A DNA stretch of 41,150 bases from Chitinimonas sp. BJB300 (GCF_002735695.1 NZ_PDZH01000031.1:1-41150), one strand, 5' to 3'; shown: positions 26,054 through 35,436, counted from the first letter of the stretch. The notes: a model not told the origin generated them from the sequence alone. Numbers and translations: made by a program.

Positions 26054-27166
26054 TCATCCCAGATTCCGTACCAACAAGGGTCCGATGCGGTTCGCCAAGC
26101 CTATCGGCATCCGCCGCCATGCTTCGATGAAAAAGCGGTATTTGGCGTTGGAAGGATTGTTCTGTGGAATCGCATCCCGCTTGTAAAGGCAGTATTCGTA
26201 GAACAAAGGTTGTGGCTCGAACCCCCAGTTTTTCTTGAAGGAATAAGAGCCCGTCCCTTGCTTGCTTCGGCCATAGTCAAACACACGCACGCCTCGCTCG
26301 CAGGCGCGCCGCATCAATTCCCAATATTTGAAGTCATTGGCCGCCATATCGCGCGCCAATACATCGTCTCCGGCGTAGTACGGCAACACCTCGTCACGGA
26401 AATAGAAGCTGAGAACACTGCTGAGCACGCGGCCAGACTCATCCTGCACGCTCATGACTTCGCAGTCGGCCCCGAAGACTTTCTGTAATTCGGCAAAGTA
26501 GCGTTTTGGCATCGCCGGCGTGCCATGACGGTGCACATTGTCGGCATAGAGGGCGAAGAAACGATCCACCGTGCTGTCGATATGGCTGCTCAGGCCGTTC
26601 TTGATGCCCTTACGCACCATGGCGCGCTGCTTGCGCGGAATCGCCAGCATATTGGCTTCCACCTCGGGAACGATTTCCTTACGGAAGCTGACGTACAGGT
26701 CTTGCATGGGCCAATCGGGATGGCGCTGCTGCACATTGCGCAGTTCCAGATGCTCGACCCCCAGTCGGCGGGCCAGAACCTGGGCTTCAATCTCCAAGCG
26801 CTCTGCCGCCGCGGCATTACTGGCCGCCACCCCGCCATACACCGCAAACGGCAGCGACACCAGTGAATTGCCAAACAGCCAGCTTTTAACCTGCGCCAGT
26901 GGCAGCACCGCTTCAATCCCACCTGCCCGCTCGGCATACAGAAAATGTGTGGTGTGATTGAACACATCGCGAATGATCCTCTGCCAGCCCGCGCGATGGA
27001 AAAAGGTCGCTTGCGGGCAAGCCCGCACAAACGCATCCCACCGGGCACACACCGCCGCATCTTCAGGTTGCAGCCACTTCACCTGCAATGGCTGGGCATC
27101 GCTATCGGGCACATCGGTAGCGGCGGGGTAGGTGGACTGCTTCATCAAGAGATTCGATTCATGCAT
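26054..27166 (-). CDS. FemAB-related protein, PEP-CTERM system-associated
   Basis: This 370-aa protein has a double GNAT fold like FemAB peptidyltransferases. Visible landmarks are FFHRAGWQRIIRDVF, RKQRAMVRKGIKNGL, YAGDDVLARDMAANDF and DYGRSKQGTGSYSFKKNWG, the last being a strong family signature (TIGR03019). FemAB relatives transfer an amino acid from aminoacyl-tRNA. In XrtA loci the acceptor is unknown, possibly a sugar or lipid intermediate. It overlaps the deacetylase gene by 8 bp. Confidence 0.92.
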   Translation of the reverse strand: MHESNLLMKQSTYPAATDVPDSDAQPLQVKWLQPEDAAVCARWDAFVRACPQATFFHRAGWQRIIRDVFNHTTHFLYAERAGGIEAVLPLAQVKSWLFGNSLVSLPFAVYGGVAASNAAAAERLEIEAQVLARRLGVEHLELRNVQQRHPDWPMQDLYVSFRKEIVPEVEANMLAIPRKQRAMVRKGIKNGLSSHIDSTVDRFFALYADNVHRHGTPAMPKRYFAELQKVFGADCEVMSVQDESGRVLSSVLSFYFRDEVLPYYAGDDVLARDMAANDFKYWELMRRACERGVRVFDYGRSKQGTGSYSFKKNWGFEPQPLFYEYCLYKRDAIPQNNPSNAKYRFFIEAWRRMPIGLANRIGPLLVRNLG

Positions 27167-28049
27167 GGGCGGCCATATCCTGGCTGGATGGCGAAATAAC
27201 CTTTGCAGCGGTGGAGTTCAGGAACACCTCATCCATCCGTCCCCAGCGAAAATCGCCCAACAGGCGGCGCAAACGCGCCTCCATATGGTGCAGATTCAAG
27301 TAGTGCCGGAAGCGCGTCTTGGCGTTGATGCCTTTGATGCGCGGCTGATCTGGGTCAATTTCCCACGGGTGGAAATAGAAAATCGCGGCTTGGCAGTCTG
27401 TCTGGTTGATACGTTGCAACAGCCAGCGTGACAGCGGATAAGGCATCAGACGGAAATACCCGCCACCGCTGGAAGGCCAGTTCTTCCCCTGCCAACGGAC
27501 CGTACTGACCGGCACCTCCAGCAAGCCTTCGCGCACAGCATGGGCAAAACGCGGCGCATCGGGCATGCCGTAATGGTCGTGCACAATCGGGTAGATGCTG
27601 GAGCTGTAGCGATAACCTGCCCGGCGCAGGCAATCGAAAGCCCACAGATTTCCCTGCCCGATTGAGAAGCTCGGGGCTCGGTAACCTTTCACTTCCTGCC
27701 CCGATATCGACTCCAGGATTTGCTTGGCGCTCGAAATATCGGCAAAGAACGCGGCTTCGCTCAAATCACTGACCCGTTGATGGCCGTAACCATGGCTCGC
27801 CAGTTCATGCCCGCCGGCAACAATCTGACGCACCAGTTGTGGATAGCGCTCGGCAATCCATCCCAGCGTGAAAAAGGTCGCCTTGACACCGGCGTCATCC
27901 AACATTCGCAAGATGCACTCAACATTACGCTCGACCCGGCATGGGCGCTGGTCCCATTCTTCACGCGGGATATACGGCGCAAAGGCCGAGACCTGGAAAT
28001 AGTCCTCGACGTCAATCGTCAAAGCATTGGTGATCGCGTTGCTGCGCAT
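27159..28049 (-). CDS. XrtA-system polysaccharide deacetylase
   Basis: This is a 296-aa protein. The motif TIDVEDYFQVSAF near the start, the metal-binding pair His86 and His90 in HELASHGYGH, GYRAPSFS and FHPWEIDPDQPR match the exosortase-linked deacetylase family (TIGR03006). It likely removes acetyl groups from the growing or finished glycan. No signal peptide is apparent, so it may act in the cytoplasm on lipid-linked precursors. Confidence 0.93.
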   Translation of the reverse strand: MRSNAITNALTIDVEDYFQVSAFAPYIPREEWDQRPCRVERNVECILRMLDDAGVKATFFTLGWIAERYPQLVRQIVAGGHELASHGYGHQRVSDLSEAAFFADISSAKQILESISGQEVKGYRAPSFSIGQGNLWAFDCLRRAGYRYSSSIYPIVHDHYGMPDAPRFAHAVREGLLEVPVSTVRWQGKNWPSSGGGYFRLMPYPLSRWLLQRINQTDCQAAIFYFHPWEIDPDQPRIKGINAKTRFRHYLNLHHMEARLRRLLGDFRWGRMDEVFLNSTAAKVISPSSQDMAAHA

Positions 28050-28063
28050 AGGCGGCCTCTATC

Positions 28064-29224
28064 CTAGGACTGCGCGGGGGCCAACAGCCAGCGCGCCAAA
28101 TCGTCAGCGATACGTTCCGCCGCCTTGCCATCCCACAACTCCGGCACACGGCCCGACTTGCCACCACTAAGCAGCACCTCTTCCACATGCTGCACTATCA
28201 CTTTCGTATCCACCCCGACCAAGGTATTGCTGCCTTGCTCGATCGTAATCGGGCGCTCGGTATTTTCACGCAGCGTCAGGCACGGCACACCCAGCGCGGT
28301 GGTTTCTTCCTGCAAGCCACCGGAATCGGTCAGTACCAATTTGGCACCCGCCATCAAGCCCAACATTTCCAGGTAACCCTGAGGTGGTAACAGTGCAATA
28401 CGCGGGCTGCGCACCAATTCCATCAGATGGAAACGCTCGATATTGGCACGGGTGCGCGGATGCATGGCGAAGGCCAGCGGCAAGCGTTCCGACACATCCC
28501 GCAAGACTTTCAACAACGGTTGCAAGGTCGCCAGCTGGTCGACATTCGACGGGCGATGCAGGGTCACAACGGCATAGCCGTCTGCGTTGGCCAGCAGGTC
28601 AGTCGGCAATCCCGCCTCTGCCAGGGTTTGGGCTACCGGGCGCGCCATACTGCGGTTATGCAGCAGCGAGTCGATCATCACATTGCCGACAAAACTGACC
28701 CGATCAGCCGCGATACCCTCGCGCACCAGATTGCCCAGCGCGCTGCGCTCGGTGGTATAGAGCCGGTCCGCCATCTGGTCGGTCAGCACCCGATTGATTT
28801 CCTCCGGCATCGCGCGATCGTAGCTCCGCAGGCCGGCCTCGATATGCACCACCCGTATGCCCTTTTTCGCCGCTACCAGGCTACAGGCCAGTGTGGAGTT
28901 CACATCGCCCACCACCAGCACACAGGACGGCTTGTATTCATCTACCACAGGCTCGAAATGACGCATGACTTCGGCTGTCTGCAAGGTATGCGAGCCCGAA
29001 CCCACACCGAGATTGATATCTGGCTTGGGCAGTTGCAGGTCCTCGAACAGCCGGTCATTCATATCCTTGTCGTAATGCTGTCCCGTATGCACCAACAAGG
29101 TCGGAATCCTCGGCTGGTGGGCGGCAAACGCACGCAGCAGGGGTGCCATCTTCATGAAGTTGGGACGGGCACCCACGACGCAGATGACAGGCCCAATATC
29201 TTGCAGGCAGGGTTGAGAGCTCAA
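28064..29224 (-). CDS. wecB: UDP-N-acetylglucosamine 2-epimerase (non-hydrolysing)
   Basis: This is a 386-aa protein. GARPNFMKMAPLL, VHTGQHYDKDM, VVGDVNSTLA, HIEAGLRSYDRAMPEEINR and LTDSGGLQEE are the canonical WecB signatures. It converts UDP-GlcNAc to UDP-ManNAc, so ManNAc or its uronic acid derivative may be part of the polymer. This fits the presence of a nucleotide-sugar 6-dehydrogenase in the same operon, although that enzyme looks closer to the GDP-mannose type. It overlaps the ATPase gene by 4 bp. Confidence 0.96.
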   Translation of the reverse strand: MSSQPCLQDIGPVICVVGARPNFMKMAPLLRAFAAHQPRIPTLLVHTGQHYDKDMNDRLFEDLQLPKPDINLGVGSGSHTLQTAEVMRHFEPVVDEYKPSCVLVVGDVNSTLACSLVAAKKGIRVVHIEAGLRSYDRAMPEEINRVLTDQMADRLYTTERSALGNLVREGIAADRVSFVGNVMIDSLLHNRSMARPVAQTLAEAGLPTDLLANADGYAVVTLHRPSNVDQLATLQPLLKVLRDVSERLPLAFAMHPRTRANIERFHLMELVRSPRIALLPPQGYLEMLGLMAGAKLVLTDSGGLQEETTALGVPCLTLRENTERPITIEQGSNTLVGVDTKVIVQHVEEVLLSGGKSGRVPELWDGKAAERIADDLARWLLAPAQS

Positions 29225-30354
29225 GTTTGCTTCTCCTTGTCGATATGCTTTTCTTTATCCGCCAGGTTGTCCGCGGGCGTACGGATAGCCCCAACCAGAT
29301 GCTGCAACAAAGATAGCAATGACGCCGTATTACGCTCCAGGCGCAGCATCGAGCGTTCCAGCCGGATCAACCGCTGCTCGCTCTGCCCGCCGCGCAGCTC
29401 GGTCAGCATGCGATTGGCTTCTTCAGTCAGGGTGCCATCCAGCACCCCGCGGGAAACATCCAGATCGTGCAGATAACTGTCGATCAGCGATGCATGCATA
29501 TCCTCGCCGGACATCGGTTTTTTGCCCCGACCTGCCGGTGAAAGCAACTCCTCATTGATTTCCAACGCCACCTCTTCTACCTCCAAGCGAGTGAAATGCG
29601 GCTTACCTGATAGAAAACCCGACAGCAATATCCGGTCACACAGGGTGTTGATGCGCCGTGGCACGCCGCCACTGGCTTCAAATACCGCCTCCAACGCGCC
29701 CGCATCGAATAGCGCCGTCTGTTGTGCGCCGGCGCATTTAAGCCGGTGTTCGATATAGCCCTGAGTTTCTTCCTGGTCCATCGGCCCGATATGGCATGCA
29801 GCAATGACACGCTGGCGCAGCTGCTGCATGTGCGGGCTTTGCATGATGCTGCGGAACTCGGGCTGGCCGATCAGGAAGCTCTGCAACAAGGCATGGGTTT
29901 CGAACTGGAAGTTGGACAACATCCGCAGCTCTTCCACTGCCCGTGGCGTCAGGTTCTGCGCTTCGTCGACAATCAGCAGGCAACGCTTGCCCTGACGGGC
30001 GATATCCACCAAAAAAGCTTCCAGTGACAGCAGTACTTCGGACTTCCCCAGGCCCTTGGTGCGTACACCAAAGGCTGCCGCCACCATGCGCAGGGTGTCT
30101 TCTGCATCCATTTGCGTGCTGACCAGTTGGGCCGCCACGACTTTATTAGGGTCCAACTTGTTCAAGAGGCCCCGCACAATCGTCGTTTTGCCGGCCCCCA
30201 CCTCGCCGGTGACGACGATAAACCCTTCGTTCTGATGCAGGCCGTACTCCAGAAAAGCAGTAGCGCGCTTGTGCTGGGTGCTTCCAAAGTAAAAGGAAGG
30301 ATCGGGGTTCAGTTGGAAAGGCTTGCTGGACAAGCCATAGAAGGATTCATACAT
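29221..30354 (-). CDS. XrtA-associated ATPase (ExeA-like AAA)
   Basis: This is a 377-aa protein. The N-terminus MYESFYGLSSKPFQLNPDP is diagnostic of the ExeA-like AAA family found in exosortase A loci (TIGR03015). Walker A is GEVGAGKTT at 50-58, Walker B is LLIVDE at about 126-131, followed by AQNLTPRAVEELRMLSN and an arginine-rich sensor region with RRINTLCDRILL. The C-terminal 90 residues are charged and probably coiled coil. The role is thought to be energy-coupled assembly or regulation of export; the mechanism is not established. Confidence 0.94.
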   Translation of the reverse strand: MYESFYGLSSKPFQLNPDPSFYFGSTQHKRATAFLEYGLHQNEGFIVVTGEVGAGKTTIVRGLLNKLDPNKVVAAQLVSTQMDAEDTLRMVAAAFGVRTKGLGKSEVLLSLEAFLVDIARQGKRCLLIVDEAQNLTPRAVEELRMLSNFQFETHALLQSFLIGQPEFRSIMQSPHMQQLRQRVIAACHIGPMDQEETQGYIEHRLKCAGAQQTALFDAGALEAVFEASGGVPRRINTLCDRILLSGFLSGKPHFTRLEVEEVALEINEELLSPAGRGKKPMSGEDMHASLIDSYLHDLDVSRGVLDGTLTEEANRMLTELRGGQSEQRLIRLERSMLRLERNTASLLSLLQHLVGAIRTPADNLADKEKHIDKEKQT

Positions 30355-30363
30355 GGGATTTGA

Positions 30364-31911
30364 CTAGAATTGGTGCGACAGCGTGCCGGTAAGCGCACTC
30401 TCGGCATAATTGCTGGCGCCATCGACCAGAGTCCGGCGCATGCTGAGCAAGGCACGCGTCAAAGGGGAAAGCTGAGTGGAGAACAGCAGGCTCAGTCCGT
30501 CGGTAGTGGTCTCAATGGGGGTTGCGCCAATGCCTTTGCTCTGTTGATGCATGAGCATGGCGGACAAAGACGATAGTGGCGAAAGCTGATGTGACCACTG
30601 CATGGCGTAGCTTTGCTGCTTGATCAGCTCATTGTTGGAAAGGTCATCCGGCAGATTCGCCCCTGCCAACAAACCCCGGGATTCTGTCTGGCTGGCGGAA
30701 AACGTGATGCTGTTGCTCGCCCCCAGCAAGCCGACGCTGACATCGCGCCGGTGCTGCACCGTGATACGTGACGTCAGGAATCCACCGTTGACGACTCCGG
30801 TGGGCGAAATACCACTTGCCACCAGGAAGCGATTGACCAGCACTGCCCGTTTGATGGGGTCCGGCTCAATCGACGCAAAGAGCTGGAAATACATATCGTA
30901 GGTAGAGCTGACCTTACCAATCGTGAACTGATTGGGCACCACGGATATGTCCTTACTATTGCTGATCTGCCAGACGCTCAACGGTGTGCGATGGCTGAAA
31001 CTCACATTCGTGCTATTGCCGAAAAAGCGCTTCTGCCGGCTCGACGCCAAGCGGGTCCGCTCTGTCGGGTTCCATTCGAACCCGACACCCGGTGTACTGG
31101 TGCGCTCCTTTTCTTGGCTGGCGTAGTCATTACGCTCTACGCCACCGAATACGGAAAGCTTCAATTGAGAAATCGGCTGGTAACCCAACAGCGCCCGGAT
31201 GTATTCCGACTGAGTACTACGGCCATTTTTATACTTGACCTGTTGCCCGCCACCATCGAGCGACCAACTAAAGCTGCCGCCACTGATGCTGGAGAGGCCC
31301 GCAGACCACTCACCGGTATTCACATCGGCAACCTGAGGCGAATCCGCCCGCGCCAGCGATTCGCGATAGCGAAGCTGATAGGCTGCCCAGCCACCCAATT
31401 GGCCACGCATATACGGCGAAACCCGGTAATTCGCGGTTTCGGTGCGGTTGGCGTTGACATTGGCATCGCTGGTGGGCGAACCACCAAAAGCTGAAATATC
31501 CTGCTGCGCAATAATCGCGTCGAAGTCGACAAACAACCAGTTATCGAGCAACTCGACCAAACCATTGGTTCCCAACGATTTGGTCCCTTTATTACGCGAT
31601 GAATCCTGGGCATACAGGTATTTCTGCAAGCGGAAGTCGAAATTAAGCTTCACCCTATCGCCCTCCCCTCGTAGCCGTATACCCGGACTGAGTTCGGTAA
31701 TGGATTCCCGCTTCTGGTTGGTCTGCTTCAACTCTGCATTGTTGGTGACCGTCTCGGTGACTGAAACACTCGGTTCCAGCGCCCAATTACCCGCCTGCGT
31801 TGAAACAGACCCCACGGCAATGGCTGCAACCAACGACTTGGACACCGTACGCACCACTACCTCGGCAGCATGGGGTAATGCACGTCTACTAACCACCATA
31901 GCCATAACCAT
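30364..31911 (-). CDS. PEP-CTERM system-associated outer-membrane beta-barrel protein
   Basis: This is a 515-aa protein. A signal-peptide-like segment (SLVAAIAVGSVSTQA) follows a long basic N-region. The body alternates aromatic and polar residues in beta-strand fashion and the chain ends in LSHQF, with a terminal Phe typical of BamA-inserted barrels. EPSVSVTETVTNNAEL and the overall layout fit the family TIGR03016. It may form the outer-membrane export channel for the polymer, with the Wza-like lipoprotein. The start is one of three in-frame ATGs (31911, 31905, 31899) lying inside the tyrosine-rich 3' end of the kinase gene, an overlap of up to 23 bp. Confidence 0.88.
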   Translation of the reverse strand: MVMAMVVSRRALPHAAEVVVRTVSKSLVAAIAVGSVSTQAGNWALEPSVSVTETVTNNAELKQTNQKRESITELSPGIRLRGEGDRVKLNFDFRLQKYLYAQDSSRNKGTKSLGTNGLVELLDNWLFVDFDAIIAQQDISAFGGSPTSDANVNANRTETANYRVSPYMRGQLGGWAAYQLRYRESLARADSPQVADVNTGEWSAGLSSISGGSFSWSLDGGGQQVKYKNGRSTQSEYIRALLGYQPISQLKLSVFGGVERNDYASQEKERTSTPGVGFEWNPTERTRLASSRQKRFFGNSTNVSFSHRTPLSVWQISNSKDISVVPNQFTIGKVSSTYDMYFQLFASIEPDPIKRAVLVNRFLVASGISPTGVVNGGFLTSRITVQHRRDVSVGLLGASNSITFSASQTESRGLLAGANLPDDLSNNELIKQQSYAMQWSHQLSPLSSLSAMLMHQQSKGIGATPIETTTDGLSLLFSTQLSPLTRALLSMRRTLVDGASNYAESALTGTLSHQF

Positions 31912-32854
31912 AGCCGTAGCCGTATTCGCTATGCTTCGAAGATTTAACCTGATTCAAGAGCATCATCTTCACAGGACACGCTTCAATGGTACCCAGCGCA
32001 TGTCGGACCTCGCTTTGCAAAGTGCCTTCGGCACGCACCACCATAACGATCTGCCCCATATGCGCTGCCAGCACCCGTGATTCCGTCGTCACCAACAAAG
32101 GCGGGGAATCAAAAATAATGATCCGGTCTGGATAGCGCGTGGCCATCTCTTCCAACAAGTTATTCATCGCATCACTGGCCAGCAGCTCAGTAGCCCTGAC
32201 ATGCGGTGTGCCGCTAGGCAAAATGGTCAGCGTCTCGATATTGGTCCGTAGTAGAACGCCAGAAAGATCATTCGTCTCGTTGACCAGCACATCCAGCAAT
32301 CCAGGTGCAGGCGGCAGGCCCAGCATCTTGAGCAAGGATGGCCTTGCAACATCGGCATCCACCAGCATCACCGTCTTGTCCAACTCCATGGCGATGCTGA
32401 TTGCAAGATTGGCGGCAGTGAAGCTCTTGCCCTCATGCGGCAGGGCGCTGGTGACCATGATCAAATTGCCGTTTTTGACAGGCGCCGCCCCCTTGCCCAT
32501 TGCATTGGCAATCAAAGGACGTTTGATCACTCGAAATTCGTCCGCCAACTGCGAACGTGGCGCATTCGGGTAAATCAAACCCGCAGCCGCCAATTGCTCC
32601 ATTTGAAGCGTCACCAGACGCGACTTGACCAACACCGCGTCATTCAGCACCGGCGGAGAAGGCACGACGGCAGGTCGGGGGGCCGGCGCCTTTTCGGCAA
32701 CAGCCGGCACGGGTACCGGAGCGGGGGTCGGAACAGGTGTGGGTATGGGGGCGAGCTTTGGCTCGATATGCCGCGCAGGCGCAGAGTCCGGCACCTCCAC
32801 CCCTGCCAGCCGTAACTCTTCCAGCCGTTTAGCTGCTTGTTCAATGAGGTTCAT
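31889..32854 (-). CDS. Exosortase A-associated tyrosine autokinase (BY-kinase)
   Basis: This is a 321-aa cytoplasmic BY-kinase. A Pro/Ala-rich linker lies at about 35-70, the Walker A region is SALPHEGKSF at 136-145, Walker A' is VMLVDADVARP at 163-172, and Walker B is IIIFDSPP at 245-252. The C-terminus is a tyrosine cluster (alternating Tyr and Gly, Tyr311 to Tyr319) that should be autophosphorylated. It lacks the transmembrane part of Wzc; that role is taken by the chain-length protein encoded 9 bp upstream. The partner phosphatase is probably the LMW-PTP at 9097-9702. Family: TIGR03018-like. Confidence 0.94.
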   Translation of the reverse strand: MNLIEQAAKRLEELRLAGVEVPDSAPARHIEPKLAPIPTPVPTPAPVPVPAVAEKAPAPRPAVVPSPPVLNDAVLVKSRLVTLQMEQLAAAGLIYPNAPRSQLADEFRVIKRPLIANAMGKGAAPVKNGNLIMVTSALPHEGKSFTAANLAISIAMELDKTVMLVDADVARPSLLKMLGLPPAPGLLDVLVNETNDLSGVLLRTNIETLTILPSGTPHVRATELLASDAMNNLLEEMATRYPDRIIIFDSPPLLVTTESRVLAAHMGQIVMVVRAEGTLQSEVRHALGTIEACPVKMMLLNQVKSSKHSEYGYGYGYGYGG

Positions 32855-32863
32855 CAGTAGTCC

Positions 32864-34423
32864 TCAAACCGTTCGGGAGGAAATAACAAACAACAGCGCG
32901 ATACCTGCGCCATATACCCCGATTAGTGACACAAACCCTGCAATAAACCGATATAAGCCTCTTTTTTCCCGCCGCTTAGCCGCGTCACTGGCGACCAAAG
33001 TCACCGTACCCAGCAGGGGAAGCCCACTCAGCTCTCGCAAAGTACGCGAATCCAAAATAACAGGGCGAATCTGGCTGGCGACAAAGCTCGCCACCACGCC
33101 CGCCAGCAAGGCGGCCAATAAAGTAAGGGGTAGCAATAAGAGCCGGTTGGGGGCCACAGGTTGAGAAGACACCCGCGGCGGATCAATCAACCGAAAGTCC
33201 AATCCGCTCGCACTGGCTTCCATTTCACCGGAAATGGTGGCCGACTCACGTCGTGCAACCAGGCTTTCATAGTTCTTTTTGTTGATATCGTAGTCACGGT
33301 TCAACTGGGTGAATTCAGCCTCCACCTGTGGAATCAACCGTGCAGAAGCCTGCAAGGTGTTGAAGCGGGACTGATATTCCGCCGCCTTGGCTTGCAGAGA
33401 AGCGACATTGGCTTCGCTTTCCGCCAGGGAAATCTTTAGCTGTTGGTAGACTGGGTTACTGTTTACCGACGTCACTGGATTAGCCTGCGCCGCCTTGCGC
33501 CGCGTGGCGACTTCCTGGCGCTTTTGCTCTTCCAGATCCTTTAACAGGCGACGGGCACTCAGTACATCCGGGTGCTGCTCGGTAAAGCGTTGCAGTAAAG
33601 CATCGAGGTTACGCTGCATAGCCTCGATACGTCCGTCGATCTCAGGAATGGAAACCCCCGCGGTCGAGGGTGGCGCATCGGGCAATAGCACGGTGTCTTC
33701 GCCCAATAATTGGCGCTTCAACGCGTCACGCGAATTTTCAGCTGCGCGTAACTCGAGTCTCGCCAGCTCCAAGGCCGACCCCACTTCACTCACCCGGCCG
33801 AAATAGTCCTTGCCATCGGATGACTGCATACCAAAATTACGCAGCTTGAATTCTTTGAGGCGGTTTTCTGCATCTTCAAGCTTCTTTTCATAGACACGAA
33901 TCTGGTCATCAATAAACTTCTTGGCTGAATCCGAATCCTCGCGCTTGCCACCGAGGCTGGACTCCACAAATATGGACACCAACGATTGCACCACCCGCTT
34001 GGCTTGGTCAGGTTTGGTGTCCCGATAAGACAAGGTATAGAGATTGTCACGCGAGGTACTTTTAATCACCAATGACTTCATCAAGTCATCGATCAAATCC
34101 TCTTGGGCATTCTTGGTTTTTATTTTCAAATCCAAGTCAGCCATACGTACCAGCTTTTCGACATTTGGCCGGCTGATAAGGGTTCTGCTTAAAATAGATA
34201 TCTGCTGGTCTACATCCGGCTCAACAGCCAGCCCCGACATCAACGGCTTTAAAATAGACTGGGTATCGACAAATATTCTGGCACTCGCCTCATATTTATC
34301 CGGCATTTTAAGCAACACACCCACGCTGATAATTCCCGCAATCCATGCGACGGCCAGACCTAACCAGCGGCGCGTCCACATTTCACGCAATACTCTTGTT
34401 ACCTGTCGAAGTAAATCATCCAT
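32864..34423 (-). CDS. Chain-length determinant protein (Wzz-like), XrtA system
   Basis: This 519-aa inner-membrane protein has a first membrane segment at about 20-40 and further hydrophobic segments near 425-450 and 492-517. The large periplasmic middle part is helical and coiled-coil rich. The pattern PDKYEASARIFVDTQSILKP and a PxxP-like region before the second segment (LIDPPRVSSQPVAPN) match the XrtA chain-length family (TIGR03007). It sets polymer length and activates the neighbouring tyrosine autokinase. Confidence 0.94.
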   Translation of the reverse strand: MDDLLRQVTRVLREMWTRRWLGLAVAWIAGIISVGVLLKMPDKYEASARIFVDTQSILKPLMSGLAVEPDVDQQISILSRTLISRPNVEKLVRMADLDLKIKTKNAQEDLIDDLMKSLVIKSTSRDNLYTLSYRDTKPDQAKRVVQSLVSIFVESSLGGKREDSDSAKKFIDDQIRVYEKKLEDAENRLKEFKLRNFGMQSSDGKDYFGRVSEVGSALELARLELRAAENSRDALKRQLLGEDTVLLPDAPPSTAGVSIPEIDGRIEAMQRNLDALLQRFTEQHPDVLSARRLLKDLEEQKRQEVATRRKAAQANPVTSVNSNPVYQQLKISLAESEANVASLQAKAAEYQSRFNTLQASARLIPQVEAEFTQLNRDYDINKKNYESLVARRESATISGEMEASASGLDFRLIDPPRVSSQPVAPNRLLLLPLTLLAALLAGVVASFVASQIRPVILDSRTLRELSGLPLLGTVTLVASDAAKRREKRGLYRFIAGFVSLIGVYGAGIALLFVISSRTV

Positions 34424-34489
34424 AAGTTTTTATATTCCACCGCAAGTGCCGGAATTATATTCCGGCACCATATAAATAATTAAAGACGC

Positions 34490-35119
34490 TCAAAACCAGC
34501 TACGCGGAATAATCAGCACATCGCCCGGTTTCATTTCGACATCAGCAGAAACATCCCCATTTTTCATTAAATCCTTCAGTCGCACACGATACTGCTTGGA
34601 ACCTTCTGCGGTACGCATGAGTGTCGCGCCATTACCATCAGCAAAGTCAGTAATGCCATTCACGGCGATCATGACATCGAGCAGGGTCATTTTTTGCTTG
34701 TACGGTAAGGTTTGTGGTCTTGCAGCTTCGCCGATAACGCGAATCTGTTCACTGTAAGGGCCAACAAAGCTAGTCACAACCACCGTCACGACTGGATCGC
34801 GAATGAATTTACCCAATGCCTTTTCAATGTCACGCGCTAGCAACGAAGAATCCTTACCCAGCGCTGGTAAATCTTCGACCAACGGTGCTGAAATTTTTCC
34901 ATCCGGACGCACTGGAACCGACATCGACAACTCAGGATTTCGCCACACAACGATATTTACCGTGTCGCCAGGTCCAATTAAATAATTATATTCAGATGAA
35001 GCAGCTTTAACGGGTGCCGGCGGATAATGTGAAGCGCACCCCACTAGAAACACAGCGAGAAAACTAGTTACAACCCAACGAAAGCCAATGCCGAAGACTC
35101 GATACTGGTCGATATTCAT
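34490..35119 (-). CDS. Polysaccharide export lipoprotein (Wza-like), first gene of the EPS operon
   Basis: This is a 209-aa protein. A lipoprotein signal ends at LVGC (Cys28). The mature part has the polysaccharide export domain, GPGDTVNIVVWRNPELS..VPVRPDGKISAPLV, followed by a SLBB-like domain (IRVIGEAARPQTLPY, then ILIIPRSW). It is shorter than E. coli Wza, as is normal for XrtA-type exporters (TIGR03027). GGAGGAAACTT precedes ATG35119, a strong ribosome binding site fitting the first gene of the operon. Confidence 0.95.
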   Translation of the reverse strand: MNIDQYRVFGIGFRWVVTSFLAVFLVGCASHYPPAPVKAASSEYNYLIGPGDTVNIVVWRNPELSMSVPVRPDGKISAPLVEDLPALGKDSSLLARDIEKALGKFIRDPVVTVVVTSFVGPYSEQIRVIGEAARPQTLPYKQKMTLLDVMIAVNGITDFADGNGATLMRTAEGSKQYRVRLKDLMKNGDVSADVEMKPGDVLIIPRSWF

Positions 35120-35343
35120 AAGTTTCCTCCAATATACTCAGATGTGTGTTCTTAGTAGAGTAATTCAAACATCGTAGCGCAGGGTGACATTCTAAGACAT
35201 ATGACCGCGCGTGGAAATTTGCTTACTAACTCGCGCAGCAAGTCGCCCTTGCACGACATTTAAGAAAACTTATAACAAAGCATTTTAAATCACACACTTA
35301 ACGTAAATATTTACAGCGGTGATCTTATTGAATCAGTTTTTCA

Positions 35344-35373
35344 GTCGCCAATTTACGACAATTAAATGTCGTA
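35344..35373. promoter_or_regulatory. Candidate enhancer (activator-binding) site
   Basis: Two overlapping palindromic arrangements are present: GTCGCCAATTTACGACA, and TACGACA with TGTCGTA around 6 nt. They end about 64-77 bp upstream of the -24 element at 35437, a usual place for enhancer-binding protein sites. A related sequence (GTCG, spacer, TTTACGGCA) lies upstream of the other sigma-54-type promoter at 38911-38929. Binding by a PrsR-like activator is inferred only. Confidence 0.35.
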
Positions 35374-35436
35374 CTTAATTAAATTATTTATGTCTAATTA
35401 TTTGCAATTCCAGCAATGACAAAAGAATGTCGCCTT

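Noticed and set aside
28427-29476. 349-aa frame antisense to the wecB gene
   Set aside because: Long antisense frames arise from the codon bias of GC-rich genes; the opposite strand is a clear WecB.
31889-31930. Short tandem repeat as a possible CRISPR or phase-variable tract
   Set aside because: It is a 6-bp periodic stretch coding Tyr-Gly pairs of the autokinase tail; no spacers. Phase variation is unlikely because unit changes keep the frame.
35240-35262. Sigma-54 site facing the EPS operon (GG-N10-GC in the minus strand)
   Set aside because: Spacing fits, but the -24 and -12 hexamers match the consensus poorly.
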